NCBI GenBank assembly: GCA_964626495.1
Contig: CAZVFT010000003.1
Span: forward strand, 1 to 56,150
Length of the DNA stretch: 56,150 nt
From: JACNLN01 sp964626495
GTDB taxonomy: Bacteria > Fidelibacterota > Marinisomatia > Marinisomatales > CAZVFT01
Reading direction: 5' to 3'
Shown in pieces: positions 34,184 to 43,071 of the stretch (position 1 is the stretch's first letter; each line of letters opens with the position of its first letter). Under the pieces are notes generated by a model. The model was not told the origin of the DNA and ran no database searches. It saw only the letters and a program-made list of their open reading frames with translations. The position numbers and the translations under genes are program-made.

Positions 34184-36124
34184 TCACTTCAACAACAATA
34201 ACTTCTTCGTCTCTGTGAACTCTGTGGCTTCCAGTCGGTATAAGTAAACCCCAGCACCCACAGGGTTACCAAAATTGTCAGTACCATCCCAAACCACCTC
34301 ATGATAACCACTCACCAGTTCACCAGGCTCGCTGTAGGCACGCCGAGGCTTCACCAGTTCTTTTACCTCCCTGCCCATAATATCGTAGATAACAATGGCT
34401 ACATAGGATTGTTCAGGCAGGTTGTATCGGATTGTGGTTACTGGATTGAAGGGGTTGGGATAGTTTTGATAGAGAGCGAATTGGTGAGGGGTGAGGGGTA
34501 ATTCGTGAGTAAATCCCGCTGCTCCGTATTCATATGCACCCATATCGGGAGCAAAACCGACATATTCATCCGGGCTGAAATCAACAACCGTATCTCCCAT
34601 CCAGACAAAGAAATCAGTACCAGTATCTATGCAGGGGGAACCTTCTTGAAGATGAAAGTCTGTGCTATCAACGAACTGCGGATCGGCATCGATATTGCCT
34701 GTACCCGCCCAGCCTCCTTCCACATCGCTATAGACTACTGTGATATCACTTGAACCATAGGAGCTATCAACCACAATTTCTTCATTTTCATTTCCCCATA
34801 CGATGGAGTTGACCACAATGGGGTGAGCACCACCGTCGGTTCGTATTCCACGAAGATTTGCCACAATGGTATTGTTCACTATCTGTGCCTCGGAGTCGTA
34901 CATACAGACAATCCCTTCTCCCTCATTTCCTGCAATCACATTTCGAAAGATCCGTGGAGAATTATCACCCCAGATACAAATACCACCTCCATCCCCAAAA
35001 TCCATGACATTCCACTCGATGGTATTGCCTTCAATTAGCGGTTCACTACCCACACCCACAAATATTCCAGCTCCCTCGGCAACTCCATATCCACTCATCG
35101 TCTCGTTTGAACGAATGATATTATCAAGAACTAACACATCTGAACTGTCCCGGATACAGATACCAGCTCCGGCATAGGCGCCATAGTTTTCACTGATGGT
35201 ATTGCCAAGAATTTGAGCATCCGAATAACTGCAAAAAATGCCGGCACCATCAACATACCAATCACAGTAATTTTGAATGATTATGTTATTCTCAATAATG
35301 GGTGAGGAATGGATGCAGCGGATACCTCCACCTCCTACCAGGAGTGTGTCACCATAAATAGCAAATCCCCTCTTAATTGTAAATCCAGTTAAAACAGAAT
35401 TTTCATCTTCTCCTGAAATGAAGGATACAACACTCCCACTGCTATCCCCATCAATAACAGTTTGTGAGATATAAGATGTATCACTGGTAGTAAGATACAA
35501 TGACCCCACCACAATATTCTTCCCATGGTAGTTGATATTTTCTACGTAGGTGCCTTCGTGGACAAGAATGGTGTCACCCTCACTTGACACATTGATCCCA
35601 TGCTGGATGGTGGCAAATGGATTTTCCGCAGAGCCGTCGCCGGTGGTATCATTGCCAGTGGTAGAGACATGCCAGACGGGACCAGAATATCCCGCCGGAT
35701 AGGTAGTCACCACATAATTAACTGTATCAGAATAAACAGTACTATCAACATCCAATATTACCAGCTGAACCGTACCCGTCCCCTCATTTGTATTCGCATT
35801 TATGTAAAGTGTGAAATGCCGGCATGAATCCGGTTCCACTGGACTGCTGCCAAAGTCATAATTCGTAGCTATACTGTCAATGATAGGCGGATAACACAAA
35901 CCATCCAAACACATTCTCGATAACCAGTTTTCAGGTAAATCATCCACTGTTCTAACAATGGCAACAATAATCGTATCAAGTGAAACGTTCGTAATCGTTG
36001 CATCGAACACCACAAGACTGTCTAACTCAATATATGCCTCTGTATCACCTGTTTCAAAAGTGAAACTCTGGGCTGTTATTATTCTTATAAAAATTGTGGT
36101 AATAATAAGACCTTTTATTTTCAT
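34184..36124 (-). CDS. Secreted right-handed beta-helix protein with T9SS sorting domain
   Basis: A 646-residue exported protein. Start at 36124 is preferred because AGGAGG lies just upstream and MKIKGLIITTIFIRIITAQS is a signal peptide; the longer frame adds 34 unlikely residues. VSTTGNDTTGDGSAENPFAT followed by IQHGINVSSEGDTILVHEGTY is the DUF1565 / polysaccharide-lyase-like cap, followed by many parallel beta-helix turns (SPIIENNIIIQNYC, AQILGNTISENYGAYAGAG, PLIEGNTIEWN, PRIFRNVIAGN). The end, FALYQNYPNPFNPVTT ... KKLLLLK, is a T9SS type A signal. Likely surface carbohydrate binding or cleavage. The final codons (EATEFTETKK) are spelled with the same CACAGAG words as the repeats in the purine run. 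Confidence 0.88.
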   Translation of the reverse strand: MKIKGLIITTIFIRIITAQSFTFETGDTEAYIELDSLVVFDATITNVSLDTIIVAIVRTVDDLPENWLSRMCLDGLCYPPIIDSIATNYDFGSSPVEPDSCRHFTLYINANTNEGTGTVQLVILDVDSTVYSDTVNYVVTTYPAGYSGPVWHVSTTGNDTTGDGSAENPFATIQHGINVSSEGDTILVHEGTYVENINYHGKNIVVGSLYLTTSDTSYISQTVIDGDSSGSVVSFISGEDENSVLTGFTIKRGFAIYGDTLLVGGGGIRCIHSSPIIENNIIIQNYCDWYVDGAGIFCSYSDAQILGNTISENYGAYAGAGICIRDSSDVLVLDNIIRSNETMSGYGVAEGAGIFVGVGSEPLIEGNTIEWNVMDFGDGGGICIWGDNSPRIFRNVIAGNEGEGIVCMYDSEAQIVNNTIVANLRGIRTDGGAHPIVVNSIVWGNENEEIVVDSSYGSSDITVVYSDVEGGWAGTGNIDADPQFVDSTDFHLQEGSPCIDTGTDFFVWMGDTVVDFSPDEYVGFAPDMGAYEYGAAGFTHELPLTPHQFALYQNYPNPFNPVTTIRYNLPEQSYVAIVIYDIMGREVKELVKPRRAYSEPGELVSGYHEVVWDGTDNFGNPVGAGVYLYRLEATEFTETKKLLLLK

Positions 36125-36385
36125 TTTATTCCTCCTGAGATGAGGGTGAAAAATTTCTGATTGTGGCACAATTTTATATGAGAGATTGATGAAATTAAGC
36201 TCGAGTAACAGATCTGTTTCATTCAATTCTCCAGTACAATTTAATCTTACTCATCAAAATGAGAAATGTCAATGTCAAAATTTGAATAAGTGAAGAAAAG
36301 TTGATTATTCTAAAATATACCAATAAATTTGCCACCACTTTTGGAACGTTCATAACACGATTTATTAAAAGAGAAAGATTAAGAA

Positions 36386-36646
36386 ATGACTGAGAAAAAA
36401 AATTTATCGGTACAAAAAAGAGAGCGCCAACAGCAGAAAGCATACATCCGGAATAAACACTATAAAAGTCAAATGAAGACAGCAATAAAAAAGGTTTTGT
36501 CGTCAACCACCAGGGAAGAAGGGGAAAAGGTCTATCGGCAAGCAGTATCCATCATCGATTCATTAGTCAGTAAAGGGATTATTCATAAAAACACAGCAGG
36601 ACGGAAAAAGTCCCAGATTACAAAATATCTGAATAGTCTCTCCTGA
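36386..36646 (+). CDS. rpsT: 30S ribosomal protein S20
   Basis: An 86-residue, strongly basic protein matching S20: SVQKRERQQQKAYIRNKHYK near the N-terminus, MKTAIKKVL, and the family signature KGIIHKNTAGRKKSQITKYL. It binds 16S rRNA in the small subunit. Single-gene unit, divergent from the beta-helix gene; the accessory island begins right after it. Confidence 0.95.
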   Translation: MTEKKNLSVQKRERQQQKAYIRNKHYKSQMKTAIKKVLSSTTREEGEKVYRQAVSIIDSLVSKGIIHKNTAGRKKSQITKYLNSLS

Positions 36647-36688
36647 CAATTACCTCATTAATTCTTCCCTTTCCATTTAGCTTTTTAT

Positions 36689-36844
36689 TTAATCCCCGCC
36701 TGAATAAAGGGTCTTACCTAAGGGAACACCATTAGAATCAATAATCTATACCTGGTGTTTGTCCCTGGCGGAATCAATCCCGACAATAATTTTCCCTTGT
36801 ACGTATTGTCTATTTCCAATTAACTTCTTGTTGTTATGGTTCAT
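36689..36844 (-). pseudogene. N-terminal scrap of an IS110-family transposase
   Basis: On the minus strand from ATG 36844 the frame reads MNHNNKKLIGNRQYVQGKII then VGIDSARDKHQV, a TAG, and IIDSNGVPLGKTLYSGGD before a TAA. VGID-S/K-KH-V-IID--G--LGK is the start of the DEDD domain of IS110/IS1111 transposases. Only about 50 codons survive, with one nonsense codon. No IS ends are seen. The rest of 36845-37033 holds a short palindromic repeat and no gene. Confidence 0.65.
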
Positions 36845-36945
36845 AATCGTTCCCCTTTGTTGGTTTTGTTGTTTTTATTCCTGTTCCCATACCAGGACTT
36901 TCATCTGATTTTACAACTTTCTGACTCCTCCAAAGGAGAGCCTTT

Positions 36946-36968
36946 GGCTCAAGGGAGTCCCTGTTGGG
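36946..36968. repeat. AGGGAGTCCCT palindromic repeat, copy 3 (degenerate, intergenic)
   Basis: GGCTCAAGGGAGTCCCTG then TTGGG aligns with the element found in coding DNA at 47025 and 48401 (reverse strand AGCTCGCAGAGGGAGTCCCT), sharing the AGGGAGTCCCT core. Confidence 0.45.
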
Positions 36969-37033
36969 ACAGAGGGGAACATAGATATCGTTGGCAAGCC
37001 ACAATGAAACAATTAATGATAGGAAAATGAACT

Positions 37034-37948
37034 ATGGCTAATTTATTTTGGAAAACACAACAAGAGACAAAAAGTCTACTTGCTACACCGTTCAAAACTG
37101 AAGAAGAGTTTGAAAAAGTAATTTTTGAAAATCAGGAAATTCTTGAAGATATATTTTTGATAAAACGACAAATTCGTGGTGGAAACAAATCAGGTATTCC
37201 TGATATCGTTGGTGTAGACAATGATGGTAATGTATGTATTGTAGAAATGAAAAATGTTACGGTTGACGCATCTATCATTCCTCAAGTTTTACAATATGCT
37301 TTTTGGGCAGAAACAAATCCTGATTCTATAAAATCTCTATGGTTAGAATGCGAAAATAAACCAGACGAACTCTCAATTAGTTGGGATGATTTCCAAGTTA
37401 GAATTGTTGTCATCGCACCAAGCATTCTTCGTTCAACTTTGGATATTGTAAACAAAATCAATTACACCGTTGATTTAATTGAAGTTAAACGCTGGGTAGA
37501 AGGCGAGCATCATTTGCTTCTTGTCAATAAATTGGAAGAAGATAAAAAATCAAAAGTATCTACTGTATCGGGTTTGGAAACATATGACGCTGATTTCTAT
37601 AAACACCATTTCAACAAAAAAAGTGCTGTATCTTTCTTGAAATACATTCACGAAGTTGAATCGTTTATCAAAAAAAATAATTGGTCATTGGAAACAAAAT
37701 ACAATAAACATTACTGTGGCTTTAAAGCGGGTTTCTTTAATGCTTTTGGTATTAAGTGGGTTGGTTCTAAAACTTTTGGTTTTTTCTTTAAGTTACCTGA
37801 AGAAAAAGCAAAAACTGTGGATATTGAAATGACAAAATATGATTCTGGATGGAAAGAAGCAGTTTATTACATTACACCTGGTAAAACAAAGGTAAGTGAT
37901 TTTCAACCATTGTTTGAATTGGCTTATAAAAAAATTACGGGTGATTAG
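37034..37948 (+). CDS. PD-(D/E)XK nuclease-like protein
   Basis: A 304-residue protein with a readable PD-(D/E)XK site: Asp57 in GIPDIVGVD and Glu71-x-Lys73 in CIVEMKNV. Upstream, FENQEILEDIFLIKRQIRGG fits the helix and strand before the catalytic core in NucS/DUF91-type and related proteins. Residues 200-304 (YKHHFNKKSAVSFLKYI ... GIKWVGSKTFGFFFKLP) look like a separate alpha/beta domain of the DUF5655/DUF4268 kind seen behind such nucleases. Probably a stand-alone DNA-processing or defence-associated nuclease; target unknown. AT-rich and located in the island after rpsT, so likely acquired. Confidence 0.7.
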   Translation: MANLFWKTQQETKSLLATPFKTEEEFEKVIFENQEILEDIFLIKRQIRGGNKSGIPDIVGVDNDGNVCIVEMKNVTVDASIIPQVLQYAFWAETNPDSIKSLWLECENKPDELSISWDDFQVRIVVIAPSILRSTLDIVNKINYTVDLIEVKRWVEGEHHLLLVNKLEEDKKSKVSTVSGLETYDADFYKHHFNKKSAVSFLKYIHEVESFIKKNNWSLETKYNKHYCGFKAGFFNAFGIKWVGSKTFGFFFKLPEEKAKTVDIEMTKYDSGWKEAVYYITPGKTKVSDFQPLFELAYKKITGD

Positions 37949-38104
37949 TGGTCTTGCCAACCCCCACTACCCCGCCGATTGCGGGACAGGCGTTCTGCTT
38001 AATCTGGTAACGACCGCCTTCGAGCTTTTGGTGGACAAGCCCGCTCAGCAAGATGGCGGACAAGCCAGTGAGTTTATTCGTGTATCCAACCCTAAAAAAA
38101 GTTC

Positions 38105-38133
38105 TTGCAATATCACGATAGCCGTGCTATTAT
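38105..38133 (+). promoter_or_regulatory. Promoter of higBA
   Basis: TTGCAA (38105-38110), 17-base spacer, TATTAT (38128-38133). The predicted start of transcription falls at about 38140, on the higB GTG itself, implying a nearly leaderless message. TATCAC (38111-38116) and GTGATA (38140-38145) form an inverted pair that could be the HigA operator. Confidence 0.55.
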
Positions 38134-38139
38134 TACCCT

Positions 38140-38433
38140 GTGATACGATCATTCTCTGACAAGGGTACTGCAGATATTTTCAACGGTGTTGATTCGAAAA
38201 TTGCCTGGAAGAGATGCCCTATTAACCTTCGATCAGTTGCTATTCGAAAGCTTGATCAATTAGATTCTGTCATTCGTCTATCTGAACTTCGAATCCCACC
38301 AGGAAACCGATTTGAAGCATTGAGAGGTAACAGAGAAGGTCAATATAGTATCCGTATCAATAAGCAGTATAGGATATGTTTCAGTTGGACTGAACCAGGT
38401 CCAATTGATGTAGAAATAGTGGATTACCACTAA
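38140..38433 (+). CDS. higB: HigB-family RelE-like toxin
   Basis: A 97-residue ribosome-dependent mRNA interferase of the RelE/ParE fold. IRSFSDKGTADIFNG at the start, RKLDQLDSVIRLSELRIPPGNRFEALRG and QYSIRINKQYRICFSW near the C-terminus are typical of HigB (host-inhibition-of-growth) toxins; the basic and aromatic residues of the last motif contact mRNA. Starts at GTG 38140, 13 bases before higA. Confidence 0.9.
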   Translation: MIRSFSDKGTADIFNGVDSKIAWKRCPINLRSVAIRKLDQLDSVIRLSELRIPPGNRFEALRGNREGQYSIRINKQYRICFSWTEPGPIDVEIVDYH

Positions 38434-38446
38434 AGGAGAGGATAAA

Positions 38447-38746
38447 ATGGTTAGAATTCCAACAAACCGTACGCCAACACATCCAGGTGAGATGTTGCTT
38501 GAAGAATTCCTAAAACCAATGGGGGTTACACAGAAACAACTCTCGGTTGCAATACATGTATCCTTTCAGCGGATTAATGAACTTGTCAATGGCAAAAGAG
38601 GAATTACGCCTAGTACTGCCCTCCGACTTTCACTGTTTTTTGGTAATACAGCTGATTTTTGGATGAATCTCCAGCAACGATGGGACTTATATTGGGCAAA
38701 GTTGAAAGAGTCAGATGAATTGCATCGAATTCAGAGTATCGCTTGA
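38447..38746 (+). CDS. higA: HigA-family antitoxin
   Basis: A 99-residue XRE-type helix-turn-helix antitoxin. TPTHPGEMLLEEFLKPMGVT is the HigA signature; QKQLSVAIHVSFQRINELVNGKRGI is the DNA-binding helix pair, and TALRLSLFFGNTADFWMNLQ the C-terminal dimer part. It neutralises HigB and represses the operon. AAAGGAGAGG sits upstream of ATG 38447. Order toxin-antitoxin is normal for higBA. Confidence 0.92.
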   Translation: MVRIPTNRTPTHPGEMLLEEFLKPMGVTQKQLSVAIHVSFQRINELVNGKRGITPSTALRLSLFFGNTADFWMNLQQRWDLYWAKLKESDELHRIQSIA

Positions 38747-38759
38747 GATTATTGTGGTT

Positions 38760-38803
38760 GCCTAACATCCAATCAACCTGACCACGCATTCTGTTGGGCA
38801 GGC
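38760..38803. repeat. attC-like element after higA (shorter, uncertain)
   Basis: Contains GCCTAAC, then AATCAACCTGACCACGC, and GTTGGGC 3' of it. CCTGACC (38777-38783) can pair with GGGCAGG (38796-38802). The words CTAACAT and AATCAACCTGAC recur at 40095-40125. It resembles one side of an integron attC site. Too short for a full attC. Confidence 0.35.
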
Positions 38804-38891
38804 TATTTTATTCGCCAATCAGTTTCGCCATTGACTCGAGTTATGTCCAACTCACTAATCATAAATCTTTTAGTGTCCAATTATATAGTGT

Positions 38892-38921
38892 TTGCTATAC
38901 ACAAATATCTTTATGTATATT
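38892..38921 (+). promoter_or_regulatory. Candidate promoter of the fic gene
   Basis: TTGCTA (38892-38897), 18-base spacer, TATATT (38916-38921), 28 bases before ATG 38949. AAAAAGAGG lies just ahead of the start codon as ribosome site. Confidence 0.45.
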
Positions 38922-38948
38922 TGGCTGTACAAAAAAAAGAGGTTTGAT

Positions 38949-40058
38949 ATGAAACCATATCTACCAAATGAATTACCCGTTAAAAATCTAAATTATGAAA
39001 ATATTATCGGATTAGTGGGACGGGCTAATGCCGAACTCGCCCGTTATGATGGATTATTGCAAGCTATAGTAAATCCGGAAATATTACTTTCGCCTTTAAC
39101 TACGAATGAAGCGGTGTTGTCCTCCAAAATTGAAGGAACTCAGGCTACACTGGATGAAGTTTTAAAATTCGAAGCAGGAATAGACTTACTGGAAGAGAGG
39201 AAAAAGCAGGATGTACAAGAGATTGTCAATTATCGCTCAACTTTAATATTAGCAGAGAAAGCATTACAAAATCGCCCTTTGTCTCTCTTTCTTATCAGAC
39301 AAATGCACAAGGAATTGATGACAAGTGTCCGTGGCGCTGATAAACAACCGGGTAAGTTTCGCACTACGCAAAATTGGATAGGGATGGCTGGAACACCCAC
39401 TGAACAGGCTTTATTTATTCCTCCCGAACCATCTGTTTTGTAAGATTACCTTAACTTATTTGAAAAATATATTTGGATTGATGATTCTGATGTTTTAATA
39501 CAATCAGCAATTATCCACGCTCAATTTGAATTACTACATCCCTTTTTGGATGGAAATGGCAGGATTGGACGCTTATTAATACCGCTATTTCTTTATTATA
39601 AAAAAGTGCTATCACGTCCTATGTTTTATTTAAGCTCTTATTTGGAAAATCATAGAGACGAGTATTACAAGCGACTTCAGGAAATATCGAATAAAAATAA
39701 TTGGGACAGTTGGGTAAATTTTTACTTAAATGCAGTAGTTGAGCAATCAAGAAAAAATAACGCCAAAGTAAAAGAGATTTTGGACCACTATTTTAACATA
39801 CGAGATTATATAGTTGAACGTACTCGTTCTCAATACGCTCATCAATTACTTGATGCTATTTTTGATAAACCTATATTCCGTTCAAGCGATATCCAGCAGG
39901 AATCGAAGATTCCAAAGCAATCACTTATGCCAATGTTAAAGCAATTACAGAATGATAAAGTGTTAATAGTCATACGGCAAGCCAGTGGCCGGATGCCGGC
40001 TGTTCTCGTCTTCCAAAAATTGCTGGAAATAACCGAAGATAGGCAATTTCAGTTTTAA
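38949..40058 (+). pseudogene. Fic-family AMPylase with one in-frame TAA
   Basis: A Fic (filamentation induced by cAMP) protein that would transfer AMP to a target hydroxyl. From ATG 38949: Fic_N region MKPYLPNELPVKNL, inhibitory-helix motif S58SKIEG63 (S-x-x-x-E-G type, autoinhibited), then TAA at 39441-39443. The same frame continues and encodes H197PFLDGNGRIGR, the intact Fic catalytic motif, and a C-terminal winged helix (RSSDIQQESKIPKQSLMPML). The stop replaces what is usually a Gln in PPEPSVLQDYL-like sequence (CAA to TAA). It is either a one-base inactivation or a sequencing error. The downstream part has no start of its own: its first ATG lies inside the catalytic motif. Confidence 0.8.
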
Positions 40059-40091
40059 TAATGTGCAAGAAAAATCAATTAGTAAAACGGC

Positions 40092-40190
40092 ATTCTAACA
40101 TTATAATCAACCTGACTAAAAACGCGTCTGAGTTTCTGGTCGGTAGAAGTTCATTAAGCGTTTTGTCTGGTTATCGCCGTCCGTTAACAC
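40092..40190. repeat. attC-like imperfect inverted structure after fic
   Basis: Left half: TTCTAACAT, six bases, ATCAACCTGACTAAAAACGC (ending 40125). Right half, read in reverse complement: GTTAAC, spacer, ATAACCAGACAAAACGC. The halves pair with a few extra bases on one side and enclose a loop of about 30 bases, the general plan of an integron attC (R''-L''-loop-L'-R'). Total about 99 bases, within the attC size range. No integrase gene is in the window. Confidence 0.45.
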
Positions 40191-40248
40191 CATAAGAACC
40201 GACCAGCAATTTATTGGCTTACAAAGGGAATTCTTTTAGTGGAAACAG

Positions 40249-43071
40249 TTACAGATTATTTGAAAATTCTTCAATTGAAGAAAATATGTTCATCTGAACA
40301 GGAATCACCTCAGAAAACAGACGTCCGTACCTCTTATTAATAACACGACTGTCTAAATTGATGTAAACACCTTCATCAAAAGACGTTCGAATCAATCGTC
40401 CAAATCCCTGCCGCAGCCGGATTGCTGCTTCAGGAACCCCAAAATCAAAAAAACTATTTCCCCCTCTATTTTGGATAAGCTCACCGTATGCCTTCACAAT
40501 TGGTTCATTGGGAACATCAAAAGGAAGTTTGGTAATGATCAATACTTCCAATAGTTCTTTAGGAAGATCCACCCCCTCCCAGAATGAGTCTGTCCCAAAA
40601 AGAATCCCATCAGGTGACTTCTTGAACCCTGTCAACAGTTGATTTCGTGAAGCCGGCGGAAGCTGGACAAATAAATTAAACTTTCCCGTAAGTCCCCTCT
40701 GTTCAAATTCATCGTAGCATTTACCTATCATTCTCCTCGATGTAAACAGAACCATAATTCGCTTCTTCCACCTCTGATTTAAAAGAGTTACCAGATCGCA
40801 AATAAATCCGGGAAAATCATCAGAAGTAGAAAGAAGAGGTCCACCATACTGGTAGTATTTACACTGTTCTTCGTAGTAAAATGGACTGGGGAATACCCGC
40901 GTCTGAATGTTTAAATCATCATTTTCGGATAACCCCATTCTTGATATCAAATAGTCAAACTTTTTGCCCGTTTTTAGTGTCGCAGAGGTGATGATGACAG
41001 ATTCCATTGGTTTGAATATATCTTTCAACAGCTCGGAACCAATATCAATGGGAACCGCATTAAGAGAGATGAGCAATTCGTCATTGAAATATCGCCCAGA
41101 CAACCAATATACCCAATCGTCCCTCTCGTTGATTGCAGTTTCCATCAGAGTTGTTAAAATTTCCTCCATTGATTCTTCCACTGATCTGAGCGACACAGGA
41201 AGGTCCTTTGAAACTTTTTTCTCTCCCAGTTGATCAAGTTTCTTTAAAATCACAGTAAGTTGGTCAATCCCGGATTTAATAGAATGAATCAATTCTGTGA
41301 TCAGGGATCTAACATTCTTAAACTGTTTTTCAAAACCCTTATACTTGAGTTTTTGTTCATAGGTAACGTTGGGATCAAACGAACGAGAGAATAACTTCGA
41401 CATTTCATCAAACAATTGTTTGCTTTTAATCAAAAGTGATTCAACCGTCATTTGAAAGTCGGAGTACTGCTTTAACAATGAATCCTCCATCTGTCCTACC
41501 GCTTCAATTTGCTTTTTCAATCGCTGGGATACTTTAGAAGTGGGATTGACCAAGCTTAACAAATCCCAGATTAATTGATGATTAACTTTCTTCTGATATT
41601 GACTGTATCCAACTTTTACTAAATTGTGAGCCTCATCAACGACAACCCGACGGAAGGGCGGTAAAATACCTGGATTTTGAATTTCAGAGAGCAATAATGC
41701 CTGATTAATTACGATAAGATCAGCTTGTTGATTCTTCAGCCGAAGCGGTCCCACAAAACAGCCGTGATTATTCTTACAAATCTGACGGGTACAAAATCCC
41801 ACATCGCTGCTGATCATTGATTTCACCCGGCCGGATCTGCGATTTAAAAATCCTGCACATTCGGAAAAATCACCCGTTTTTGTCCACTGCAGCCAGACAA
41901 TAACCGGCAGAAGCGATAAAACTTCATATTTAGAAAGCATACTTTTTGCATCGGCAATGACCCAATCGAGACGTGTTTTACACAGATAATTCTGACGACC
42001 TTTCATCATTGTAGCGCTGAAGGAGACATCCAAAGCCTGTGCCAACTTGGGTAATTCCTGATAAAACAGCTGATCCTGAAGATGCTTCGTATGGCACGAA
42101 ATCACGCTGGGACCCTCTTCTTTTTCAAGAGAAATTTTAAGAGCAGGATAGAGATAAGCGAGGGATTTGCCCAATCCAGCGCCCGCTTCGCCAACCCCTA
42201 TCACACCATTTTCCAAAGACTTCAGAATAAAATCAGAATATTCAATCTGATATGGACGCACCTCATAATCATCCGTTCCAAATGTTGCAGAAAAGATACC
42301 ATTTTCACCAAAGACACCCTCTGCTTTCTCAGGGATTACGTTAGAATTTCCGTGATACTCAAAAAAATTATTGAACTCCGGTTTTTGGATAGATGATTCT
42401 ACCAGACCGTGTTTTAACTTTTGTTCACTTACCAACAAATTAGCGATATTAACAAACAATTCTTTATTCGGAACATCGAAGTTCTGAATTGCTGCCAATA
42501 TTTTCTGAATCACAGAGAGGGAATATGAGCACGCCTCCAATATCAGGTTCAAAAAGAGAATGCCTACATTTTCCGTATCTGCAAGAGCTCGATGCGACCC
42601 CTCTTTGGGAGCACCAAAATATTCTGCTACCGTCCCAAGTCGGTGATTGGGAAGAAAGTAGAGAAAAGTCTGTGCCAGAACCAATGTATCAAAAAGTGGG
42701 TTGGAAATATCAACATTTTCGAGAGAATATCTCTCTTTCAGTGCTCTTAAAAAATTATAATCAAAATCAATGTTATGTGCCACAATGGGGTTGTCACCTA
42801 TAAATTCAAATATATCTGTAACAATATCTTCCTCACGTGGGGAATCTGCTACCATCTCATTGGTGATTCCAGTGATATTCGTGATGTTCGACGGAATGGG
42901 GATTTGTGGATTGACTAAAGTGTCGTAACGATCCGCAATCTCACCATCCTTGTACCGGATAGCGGCAAATTCAATAATTCTATCAAGTTGGGGATCTAAA
43001 CCGGTAGTTTCAAAATCGAAGGCTACGTAAGTCTGTAGATCAAGATTACGTAAAAGTTCACGTAAATTCAT
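40249..43071 (-). CDS. dinG: DinG-like helicase with N-terminal DnaQ-type 3'-5' exonuclease domain
   Basis: A 940-residue DNA repair enzyme of the Bacillus DinG architecture. Residues 1-185 are a DEDDh exonuclease: FDFETTGLD (Exo I), AHNIDFDYNFL (Exo II), HRALADTENV (Exo III). Then an XPD/DinG superfamily 2 helicase: Walker A GEAGAGLGKSLAYL, DEAH box VVDEAHNLV, and late motifs FGTDSFWEGVDLP and RQGFGRLIR. Cysteines in NYLCKTRL, FSECAGF, GFCTRQIC and HGCFVG could ligate an Fe-S cluster as in XPD. The start shares its A with the reductase stop (TGATG), so it is coupled to the lipid genes upstream. Confidence 0.93.
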   Translation of the reverse strand: MNLRELLRNLDLQTYVAFDFETTGLDPQLDRIIEFAAIRYKDGEIADRYDTLVNPQIPIPSNITNITGITNEMVADSPREEDIVTDIFEFIGDNPIVAHNIDFDYNFLRALKERYSLENVDISNPLFDTLVLAQTFLYFLPNHRLGTVAEYFGAPKEGSHRALADTENVGILFLNLILEACSYSLSVIQKILAAIQNFDVPNKELFVNIANLLVSEQKLKHGLVESSIQKPEFNNFFEYHGNSNVIPEKAEGVFGENGIFSATFGTDDYEVRPYQIEYSDFILKSLENGVIGVGEAGAGLGKSLAYLYPALKISLEKEEGPSVISCHTKHLQDQLFYQELPKLAQALDVSFSATMMKGRQNYLCKTRLDWVIADAKSMLSKYEVLSLLPVIVWLQWTKTGDFSECAGFLNRRSGRVKSMISSDVGFCTRQICKNNHGCFVGPLRLKNQQADLIVINQALLLSEIQNPGILPPFRRVVVDEAHNLVKVGYSQYQKKVNHQLIWDLLSLVNPTSKVSQRLKKQIEAVGQMEDSLLKQYSDFQMTVESLLIKSKQLFDEMSKLFSRSFDPNVTYEQKLKYKGFEKQFKNVRSLITELIHSIKSGIDQLTVILKKLDQLGEKKVSKDLPVSLRSVEESMEEILTTLMETAINERDDWVYWLSGRYFNDELLISLNAVPIDIGSELLKDIFKPMESVIITSATLKTGKKFDYLISRMGLSENDDLNIQTRVFPSPFYYEEQCKYYQYGGPLLSTSDDFPGFICDLVTLLNQRWKKRIMVLFTSRRMIGKCYDEFEQRGLTGKFNLFVQLPPASRNQLLTGFKKSPDGILFGTDSFWEGVDLPKELLEVLIITKLPFDVPNEPIVKAYGELIQNRGGNSFFDFGVPEAAIRLRQGFGRLIRTSFDEGVYINLDSRVINKRYGRLFSEVIPVQMNIFSSIEEFSNNL

